This document shows, piece by piece, positions 7,179 through 11,648 of a DNA stretch of 11,648 bases. Within the stretch, counting starts at the first letter, position 1, and each line of letters starts with the position of its first letter. The position numbers were made by a program, and so were the translations under genes. Source of the stretch: Haloarcula hispanica pleomorphic virus 3 (Viruses; Saleviricota; Huolimaviricetes; Haloruvirales); the NCBI RefSeq assembly GCF_002989875.1, contig NC_047928.1; one strand, given 5' to 3'. The notes beneath the pieces were generated by a model, which saw nothing but the letters and a program-made list of their open reading frames with translations, made no database searches and was not told where the DNA came from.

Positions 7179-8942
7179 CTACCCGCCGCGCCACTCGTCA
7201 GCTGGCGGGCAGCCGGCCGCCCGCCACGCCTCGAAGTCGAAGTCCTCGCGGCCCTTCTCGGCCGCCCGCGCTTCACGCAGGTAGTCGCCGGAGCGGTATG
7301 CTGTCTCGAAGGCTTTCGAGAGATCGCGGAACCGCTCACGGCCGGTCTCCGCGGTCTCAACGACGACGTGAACGCCGTAGGTATTCTCCTCGACACACTC
7401 GGTGTAGGCCGTCTGGATTTCACGCATGATGGTCTGTGCTTCCTCGAAGTCGGCAGGCGTGTAGCCCACCTTCAACAGTTTCCGGCAGTCGTCAGCGTCG
7501 GTTTCTGTGATTGCATACTCCCGACGGATTCGCGCCCACCGTGACCGAGAGCGTTCTTCAGCAGCGTCGGCCAACTCCATCGTGGCGCTCCCGATCTCCT
7601 GCTCGAATCGCTCGCCCGCTACACGGACTCGTTTCAGTAGCTCCTGCTGGATCTTCTTCGAGGACAGTTCCATCTCGCCGTAGGTGTGCTCGATCAGTCC
7701 CTCCATCCGCTGGATGACAGTCCGAATAGTCCGGTACGTGTAGCCGGTCTTCTCGGCTGCCTTCTGTGGCGAGACCTTCCCACCGTCGGTGAGTAGCAGT
7801 TCCGTCACGTCGCGGTCGGCAGTAGTCATGTCGCCCCACAGCTGCATCACGCGATGTTCCTGGTCGTCTTCGATTTTCGGTAGCGGACACTGGACGAACT
7901 TCCGGGCTTCCGTCGTATCCCGGATGTTCCAGAACGGATCGAAATCCACGAACACATTGCTCTCGGCACTTGTCGCCAGCCCACACCAATCCAGACAGTT
8001 CAAGATCGTCTCTTCCAACTCGCGCCGGGCGTCGTCAAGGTCGTCCCACCGAACGGTCTGCTCGGTTCGGCTGGTCTGGTAGGACACCTCGAATTTCGGA
8101 TGATACGGCGCCTGATCTGGTTCGTAGTTGTCCGGGTGGTTCGGGTAGTAGTGCTTGAGTTCCTTCCCCAGCCCATGCCCACGGACCAGCTGGTCGGCTT
8201 TCTCGTCTTCGACCGTGGCGGTGACGTAGTAGCCGGGCAGTTTCGTGTTGTCTTCGACGTGCTTGCGATACCCCGAGCGGTCACCCTGAATGAGTGTGTG
8301 ACAGCGTGCTATCGGTCCATCCGGCGCGTACAGCGGCCCGCTGTCTTCGCGGTGTAACCGGACGTAGTAGGCCAGATCGTTGATGTGGCTGTCCGGGTGT
8401 GGCTGGTCGAAGTACCGCGCGGCAATCCCGTAGGCATCCATCACACGCTTCACGAGCGACAGATAGCGCTCGTGGGGAATGTTGGACGCCTGTACCTGTA
8501 CGTCGATGTAGGGCTCGCCGTACTGGGGCACGGAGACAGGTTCGCCGTCGGCTGTAAGATTCGGCCACCGTGGGCGGACGGTGATCGTCCCGCCTTTCAC
8601 GCGCTTGTCCCGATCTGCCCGCTTCCCCTCGTACGTGGGCGAATCCTTCGCGACGAAGTAGAACTGGAACTCGCGGACGTTCTGGATCTGGAACTCCGGA
8701 TTGTCCCAGGCGTCCAGCCCGCTCTCGGAGTAGTCGAAACAGGTGGCCCATGTCTCACCTGCGAGTTCCACGTCCCGTGTGGGTTTGCCTTCGGTCTCCC
8801 ACCGATCTCCCCACTCCTTGATGAGCGAATCCATCGCGTAGTAGGGTTTCAGCCCGTAGTCCGGGACGCCGGGGTCGGGATGCACACCAATCGTAAAGCG
8901 CACGTCGCCCTCATGAGGGGCGCACTTGAGGTGCCGCGACAT
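7179..8942 (-). CDS. 587-aa winged-helix protein, inferred replication or regulatory protein of the element
   Basis: Large acidic soluble protein. The N-terminal ~360 residues form an unrecognised domain rich in Trp, Tyr, His and Pro (WDNPEFQIQNVREFQFYFVA, YIDVQVQASNIP, DPFWNIRD), mostly strand-like. A clear winged HTH lies at about 375-430: helix DVTELLLTD, helix SPQKAAEKTG, recognition helix YTYRTIRTVIQRMEG, wing. A long charged helical segment follows (430-475), then a helical C-terminus. I see no HUH rolling-circle motif, no polymerase motif and no Walker box. It is the only large protein outside the structural cassette and is followed by tandem hairpins, so I infer a replication initiator of the SNJ2/betapleolipovirus type; a transcription regulator is the alternative. 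GAGGT at 8947-8951 precedes the ATG, two bases after the upstream 47-aa gene stop. Confidence 0.6.
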   Translation of the reverse strand: MSRHLKCAPHEGDVRFTIGVHPDPGVPDYGLKPYYAMDSLIKEWGDRWETEGKPTRDVELAGETWATCFDYSESGLDAWDNPEFQIQNVREFQFYFVAKDSPTYEGKRADRDKRVKGGTITVRPRWPNLTADGEPVSVPQYGEPYIDVQVQASNIPHERYLSLVKRVMDAYGIAARYFDQPHPDSHINDLAYYVRLHREDSGPLYAPDGPIARCHTLIQGDRSGYRKHVEDNTKLPGYYVTATVEDEKADQLVRGHGLGKELKHYYPNHPDNYEPDQAPYHPKFEVSYQTSRTEQTVRWDDLDDARRELEETILNCLDWCGLATSAESNVFVDFDPFWNIRDTTEARKFVQCPLPKIEDDQEHRVMQLWGDMTTADRDVTELLLTDGGKVSPQKAAEKTGYTYRTIRTVIQRMEGLIEHTYGEMELSSKKIQQELLKRVRVAGERFEQEIGSATMELADAAEERSRSRWARIRREYAITETDADDCRKLLKVGYTPADFEEAQTIMREIQTAYTECVEENTYGVHVVVETAETGRERFRDLSKAFETAYRSGDYLREARAAEKGREDFDFEAWRAAGCPPADEWRGG

Positions 8943-8944
8943 CC

Positions 8945-9088
8945 CTACCTCTCGTCCTCGATCTCCGCGACGGCCTGCTCGACTTCGGCCTGACTCTGTG
9001 CGAGAGGTTGGTGGTTTGTCCAGTCGAACTGAAGGGGTTCACCCGCTGATACATCGTACAGCCGGGATGCTCGGACAAACCACGTCAT
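8945..9088 (-). CDS. Small 47-aa protein in the replication operon
   Basis: Short gene fitting exactly between the HTH gene and the 587-aa gene. Its ATG overlaps the HTH gene TGA as ATGA (9085-9088), it has a complete GGAGGTGA Shine-Dalgarno seven bases upstream, and its TAG lies two bases before the next ATG. The product begins MTWFVRASRLYDVSAG and ends in an acidic helix (about 30-47, QSQAEVEQAVAEIEDER) preceded by a Trp/Asn/His-containing turn. No Cys and no membrane segment. No family is recognised. Its tight spacing suggests translation coupled to the 587-aa protein and perhaps a small partner or antitoxin-like regulator of it; this is inference. Confidence 0.65.
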   Translation of the reverse strand: MTWFVRASRLYDVSAGEPLQFDWTNHQPLAQSQAEVEQAVAEIEDER

Positions 9089-9282
9089 GCCGAAGTCACC
9101 TCCACTTTCTCGCGGGCTCGACGGAGTAGATTCCCGACAGTTCCGGGCGAGCGGCCAGTCTGGCGGGCGTACTCGCGCGGCCCATACTGGCCCATGCCCA
9201 CAGCCTCGTACACTTCTCGTTCGGCGTCAGTCAGCGGCGACAGGTCCGGTTTGTAGTCGAAAAGAGAGGACTGGGAGCTCAC
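9085..9282 (-). CDS. Small helix-turn-helix DNA-binding protein (sigma-70 region 4 / LuxR-like HTH)
   Basis: Protein of 65 aa starting with GTG. A typical HTH covers residues ~17-60: LTDAEREVYEAV, then REYARQTGRSPGTVGNLLRRAREKV, where the helix TVGNLLRRAREK is the recognition helix. The pattern LTxxEREV...A...GxSxGTVxxxLxRA is that of sigma-70 region 4 and LuxR-type HTHs, which in haloarchaea occurs in many small regulators. The GTG start is fixed by GGAGGTGA six bases upstream and by a GTGA overlap with the preceding stop. It ends in an ATGA overlap with the 47-aa gene. Likely role: transcription control of the element, possibly its own operon via the palindrome at 9555-9571. Confidence 0.7.
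   Translation of the reverse strand: MSSQSSLFDYKPDLSPLTDAEREVYEAVGMGQYGPREYARQTGRSPGTVGNLLRRAREKVEVTSA
9096..9103 (-). promoter_or_regulatory. Perfect Shine-Dalgarno GGAGGTGA deciding the start of the 47-aa gene
   Basis: It lies inside the 3' end of the HTH gene, seven bases from the ATG at 9088. A full-length anti-SD match here is hard to explain unless the 47-aa frame is translated. Confidence 0.7.
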
Positions 9283-9509
9283 CGCCAGTCACCTCCGAAA
9301 CACTCCGGGTTCCCACAGAGTTTGTAGTGTGGCCGATATGCGGCAATAGGAACCTCCGTGAAGTCCGCGTCACTTCGGTAATCGGCTTCGGGACAGGCGG
9401 GTGTTGGCTCGTCAGCGTCCGGATCGGGACGGTGTAGCGTGTCCGCGTACTGCGAACGGTTCCGCACGCCCTTCTCAGGCAGCGTAGTGGGCGCTGACGC
9501 CTTACTCAT
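9279..9509 (-). CDS. Small cysteine-containing protein, possible zinc-binding, first gene of the replication operon
   Basis: Protein of 76 aa from the ATG at 9509. The start is chosen because GGAGGTG (9516-9522) lies six bases upstream. The N-terminal half is polar and disordered-looking (MSKASAPTTLPEKG, RPDPDADEPTPA). The C-terminal half has three cysteines, C39 in PACPEAD and C65 and C70 in LCGNPECFGG, with H61 nearby as a possible fourth ligand, which suggests a small zinc site. No named family is recognised. The stop overlaps the GTG of the HTH gene (GTGA). Its start also overlaps the stop of the open frame running in from the truncated SRA gene, probably by chance of the junction or as a relic of a lost upstream gene. 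Confidence 0.6.
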   Translation of the reverse strand: MSKASAPTTLPEKGVRNRSQYADTLHRPDPDADEPTPACPEADYRSDADFTEVPIAAYRPHYKLCGNPECFGGDWR

Positions 9510-9515
9510 CGTCCG

Positions 9516-9522
9516 CACCTCC
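9516..9522 (-). promoter_or_regulatory. Shine-Dalgarno GGAGGTG of the 76-aa gene
   Basis: Six bases before the ATG at 9509. It shows the first gene of the operon is translated from a leadered mRNA, unlike the leaderless-type accessory genes nearby. Confidence 0.65.
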
Positions 9523-9554
9523 GAATCGCAAAATCGCCAGACGGCGGCTACCCC

Positions 9555-9571
9555 CAACAAGATGCTTGTTG
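9555..9571. promoter_or_regulatory. 17-bp palindrome, candidate operator of the replication operon
   Basis: CAACAAG-ATG-CTTGTTG, perfect 7-bp arms. On the minus strand a TATA-like CTAAATT lies at about 9577-9583, which would put the transcription start near 9553-9556. The palindrome would therefore cover the start region, a classic repressor position, with a ~45-base leader ending in the Shine-Dalgarno. The 65-aa HTH protein is a candidate binder. Confidence 0.5.
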
Positions 9572-9650
9572 AACTCAGAATTTAGCGCGGGTGTCTTCGC
9601 ACCCCGATTCCGCCGTTCTCCACCCGCTCGCACACCTATCGCTGCCGGTT

Positions 9651-9663
9651 CGTATCGGATACG
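9651..9663. repeat. Short inverted repeat CGTATC-G-GATACG
   Basis: Perfect 6-bp arms around one base, about 70 bases upstream of the TATA-like element of the minus-strand operon. Possible second regulator site; could be chance. Confidence 0.35.
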
Positions 9664-10294
9664 ATTCAGGCAGAAACTGGATGGGCCCTTAGCCCTGATA
9701 TGATTGTTATCCGGAAACTGAGTGGAAAGTCGGTGCTCGGAAAAGTCATAGATTTCTCTGAGAGTAACGACGCTCTCACCTTCCTGTTCTTGATATCGTT
9801 CGAGCTCCAGTCGAATCGCATCAATCCAGCTCAAATCATCTTCTTGACGAAGATTGTCCCGATGTACCATCTTGAATATGATTACCTCTCTACCATCTTG
9901 TTCCTTGGTATCGTAATCGAGAACATCAACAAGTCCTTGATATTCCCATTCTCCGTTACCAGATTGTTGATAGAAGAAGTGAACTGGAATACCAGAAGAG
10001 ATGGCGTCAATAAGAGTAGAGTTTCCTGGTGACGATTTACTCTGGTCACCTTCTAATCCTTCACCAATATATTCAAACTGTCCTTGTTTGACTGAATCAT
10101 CGTATGGACCATCTTCATTAGCGAATACCAATACATATCTCCTATCTTGGGAATCTCGCCGAGGATTGATTCCGGAGATCCGGTAGCCGAATCCCGTATC
10201 GAATATTTCTTCGATATCATCCTGCGTAAGATAGTCTCCTACAGACACTTCCTTGGGAGGGGTGTGCATAGATTTCACAAGTTAATTCTAAGAC

Positions 10295-10301
10295 TATTAA
10301 A
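10295..10301 (-). promoter_or_regulatory. TATA box (TTTAATA) of the SRA-like gene
   Basis: Centred about 29 bases upstream of the ATG at 10269, with no Shine-Dalgarno between, so the transcript should begin at or near the start codon. This spacing favours 10269 over 10278 as the start. Confidence 0.5.
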
Positions 10302-10336
10302 TCACCTGCTACAATCCAATGAGACTGAATCAGAGC

Positions 10337-10452
10337 CTATAGTTTGAAGTTAGTCAACAATTCATCCAGAAACGCAGGGGTTCTGTATTGTTTCACCTTT
10401 AGAACCCGGTGTGCCTTCGGGTCAGGAGTCGGCCGATTTGCGTGCTCACATA
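10337..10452 (-). pseudogene. Possible C-terminal gene remnant
   Basis: Open stretch of about 37 codons without a usable start, beginning just after a stop and ending in TAG. Its translation looks protein-like: PDPKAHRVLKVKQY, then TPAFLDELLTNFKL. No intact gene is present, and the frame is not that of the neighbouring 84-aa gene. It may be the tail of a deleted gene, or chance in a 167-base gap. Confidence 0.25.
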
Positions 10453-10700
10453 TCTACAATTATAATTTCTTCAACTTCGATTTCGTACGTGCCGGGTACA
10501 CGCAACGTTTCAGCGATCTCTCGTTTCTGCTGAACGGTCAAGTCATCACGGGTCAATACCTCCCGGATTCGTTCGTCGATGCGCCACGAGAACTCAGCAG
10601 ACCGCATGAGCGCCTTTGTCTTGTTACAGTCCCAGAACCCGGCAGCCTGCTCAATAGTGTCCGTACGATGTGCGTGCTTACCGTCTTCGCGGATTCGCAT
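10446..10700 (-). CDS. Small 84-aa helical protein, possible ribbon-helix-helix DNA-binding protein
   Basis: The ATG at 10700 is preceded by GGAGG only two bases away, a strong but tightly spaced Shine-Dalgarno; the frame continues upstream only to a TTG. A short strand (MRIREDGK) is followed by helices HRTDTIEQAAGFWDCNKTKA and LMRSAEFSWRIDERIREVL, then DLTVQQKREIAETL, and the strand-like end GTYEIEVEEIIIV. The strand-helix-turn-helix start with R...IEQAA...TKA is compatible with a ribbon-helix-helix fold. I recall very similar small hypothetical proteins being widespread in haloarchaea, but no confirmed function. Codon use is GC-richer than in the genes on either side, suggesting independent origin. 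Role unknown; a small DNA-binding regulator is the best guess. Confidence 0.6.
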   Translation of the reverse strand: MRIREDGKHAHRTDTIEQAAGFWDCNKTKALMRSAEFSWRIDERIREVLTRDDLTVQQKREIAETLRVPGTYEIEVEEIIIVDM

Positions 10701-10836
10701 ACCCTCCGTTCGTGAACACGAGGGCAAAAACGAGGTATTCTCGACTAACTCGAAACCCGATTACTGGTAAAGACCACCGCGGCCCATGACCATCGCGGCA
10801 CGATCACATCAACGTTCCCACCCGATTGGTTACGAG

Positions 10837-10869
10837 TATGCACACGGCCAGTTCCCGCTCGTGTGCATA
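10837..10869. repeat. Inverted repeat, 10-bp perfect arms (TATGCACACG / CGTGTGCATA)
   Basis: Arms are 10837-10846 and 10860-10869 with a 13-base loop, in the gene-free stretch 10728-10935 between two minus-strand genes. The core GTGTGCATA also occurs once at 10262-10270, over the start codon of the SRA-like gene. It could be a regulator site or a terminator stem for the upstream 223-aa gene, although it lacks a T-run. Confidence 0.5.
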
Positions 10870-10935
10870 TCGCGTCGAGCGCAACCTTCGAGCTGCAACC
10901 CCGTGGTCAATCCCCTCAGATGAAACCAAGAGCGA

Positions 10936-11607
10936 TTAAGGACTAACCGTTTCTTTATCATACTTCCAGAGCCCCATATCGACTTCTCTGGGGGTTATCC
11001 CTTGGTTTGTTGCAATATTTCTGACCGTGTTTAGATATTCTTCGTAGATTTGTTCGTCATTTTGGTAGTTGAGTAACCAATGGGCATACTTTGTATAATT
11101 ATTGGGGTCAATAAGAGTAGGATCCGCTTTTGGCAAGCTTCGCAAAACACGATAATCAATCACAGCATATGAAGTCGGATCATATACGGTCAGTATCGAA
11201 GAAGCCATGGGAACTCTAACACCCTTGATTTCAGTTAATTTGCTTATTTTCTCAGTAATACTCATATTTTGATCAAAGGCAGCACGAGTACAATTTACAA
11301 TTTCGTGCTGCTGGTGTTGTTTAAGATGACGATCTAAACGGTTTCCGTCAGCCTTCCACCTTCCAATGCTACGAAGTTCCCTCCGATCAATATGTGCGGC
11401 CGGTCGTTGGTTTATAGCCTCAGAAATGTTCTTTAACCGGGGATTTGTTTCGTTTTTCCAGCTCGAACTGATTGGATCTCTATATTCAATAGGTCTCCCA
11501 TCGTATTCTTTTGCATATTCACTACACCATTTTACCAAATCTAAGGTCACGCATCGCTGGTCAGTCGGTGGGATAATGAGAGTTTTGGCAGGTCTGGGAA
11601 TCGACAT
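10936..11607 (-). CDS. HhH-GPD DNA-glycosylase-like protein of 223 aa
   Basis: The region at residues 121-158 carries a helix-hairpin-helix followed by the catalytic segment of HhH-GPD base-excision glycosylases: LTEIKGVRVPMASSIL at 124-139, then VYDPTSYAVIDYR at 141-153, with D151 in the position of the conserved catalytic Asp. The position of the lyase Lys found in EndoIII/OGG1 appears to be Pro133, so a monofunctional or non-enzymatic protein is suggested. The N-terminal ~110 residues are helical and charged, with no named domain; the C-terminus is helical. No Cys cluster for an iron-sulfur site. The ATG at 11607 has a weak AGGT upstream; further regulation lies outside the window. Codon use is AT-rich, as in other acquired genes. 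The fold is fairly likely; the substrate is unknown. Confidence 0.6.
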   Translation of the reverse strand: MSIPRPAKTLIIPPTDQRCVTLDLVKWCSEYAKEYDGRPIEYRDPISSSWKNETNPRLKNISEAINQRPAAHIDRRELRSIGRWKADGNRLDRHLKQHQQHEIVNCTRAAFDQNMSITEKISKLTEIKGVRVPMASSILTVYDPTSYAVIDYRVLRSLPKADPTLIDPNNYTKYAHWLLNYQNDEQIYEEYLNTVRNIATNQGITPREVDMGLWKYDKETVSP

Positions 11608-11648
11608 TATCTACCTGACTTTTACCGGATCTCCCAAGACCGGCGGGC

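Larger units (their letters stand above)
9502..10269 (-). pseudogene. Truncated SRA-like modified-DNA-binding protein with DpnI-type winged helix
   Basis: The ATG at 10269 (a GTG at 10278 is the alternative) opens 255 codons, of which only the first 194 look authentic. Residues ~5-135 resemble the SRA/YDG-like domain found on haloarchaeal HNH endonucleases: FGYRISGINPRRD, RYVLVFANEDGPYDD, QFEYIGEGLEGDQ, GNSTLIDAI, EYQGLVDVLDY. These domains read modified bases in DNA. Residues ~167-194 match the start of the DpnI / Dam-replacing-protein winged helix (LREIYDFSEHRL, FPDNNHIRAK). That motif normally continues with IRQQLQ and a wing. Here it breaks after K194, at a GGGCCC site (9683-9688), into 61 unrelated codons ending at the start of the replication operon. 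The HTH is therefore incomplete. Codon use is AT-rich. A TATA box ~29 bases upstream suggests leaderless expression. Confidence 0.65.

Noticed and set aside
6688-7194. 168-codon minus-strand open frame across the hairpin region
   Set aside because: It overlaps the real end of the 587-aa gene and the start and promoter of the 121-aa gene. Its Arg/Ser/His/Pro/Trp-rich translation is a readthrough of the hairpins, and no start signal is present.
8385-8993. 202-codon plus-strand open frame
   Set aside because: Antisense shadow of the 587-aa and 47-aa genes, which have coupled starts and Shine-Dalgarno support. Long shadows are usual in GC-rich haloarchaeal DNA.
9279-9560. Longer form of the 76-aa gene starting at 9560
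   Set aside because: The extra 17 residues run over the candidate operator and Shine-Dalgarno. The ATG at 9509 is correctly spaced from GGAGGTG.
9640-9690. tRNA or tRNA-fragment attachment site around GGTTCGTATC
   Set aside because: The T-loop-like string is there, but the flanking bases do not form a five-pair T stem and no acceptor or anticodon arm is found.
10838-10939. 33-codon plus-strand frame beginning at the 10-bp inverted repeat
   Set aside because: No Shine-Dalgarno or TATA box, Ser/Arg-rich low-information product, and the start lies inside the repeat arm.

Overview
The window looks haloarchaeal. The proteins are strongly acidic, most genes are GC-rich with G/C at third codon positions, the Shine-Dalgarno sequences read GGAGGTGA, and the AT-rich genes carry archaeal TATA boxes close to their start codons. 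The gene content suggests a pleolipovirus-like genetic element (virus, provirus or plasmid-prophage), probably close to the SNJ2/HRPV-3/HGPV-1 (betapleolipovirus) group. No integrase, tRNA or att site is visible, so I cannot say whether it is free or integrated, nor name the genus.

Bases 1-5592, plus strand: a tightly packed structural/assembly operon. It has a four-helix membrane protein (VP3-like), a small membrane protein, a 613-aa secreted and C-terminally anchored spike (VP4-like), a 183-aa secreted membrane-anchored protein (ORF6-like), a 264-aa membrane protein (ORF7-like), a Walker A/B ATPase (VP8-like), a previously unmarked 55-aa gene, and a PD-(D/E)XK-type small nuclease. Most junctions are ATGA or short overlaps, pointing to translational coupling.

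Bases 5593-6821: an AT-richer patch of unrecognised small genes, one on plus (166 aa) and two on minus (63 and 121 aa), the last with a palindromic TATA box. Bases 6822-7178 are non-coding and hold three tandem perfect inverted repeats, candidates for an origin or terminator.

Bases 7179-9509, minus strand: a four-gene operon of a 76-aa Cys-containing protein, a 65-aa HTH protein, an unmarked 47-aa protein, and a 587-aa winged-helix protein that I infer to be the replication or regulatory protein. Three of the four genes have near-perfect Shine-Dalgarno sequences, and the first three are linked by GTGA/ATGA overlaps. A 17-bp palindrome sits where the operon's transcription start is expected.

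Bases 9510-11648: a mosaic accessory region on the minus strand. A gene for an SRA-like modified-DNA reader with a DpnI-type winged helix is cut off inside its HTH and joined to the leader of the replication operon. It is followed upstream by a gene remnant, a small helical (possibly ribbon-helix-helix) protein, a 10-bp inverted repeat and an HhH-GPD glycosylase-like gene. This looks like the edge of a defence or modification island fused to the element. The structural cassette presumably makes and packages the virion, the minus operon replicates and controls it, and the right-hand genes look like cargo.
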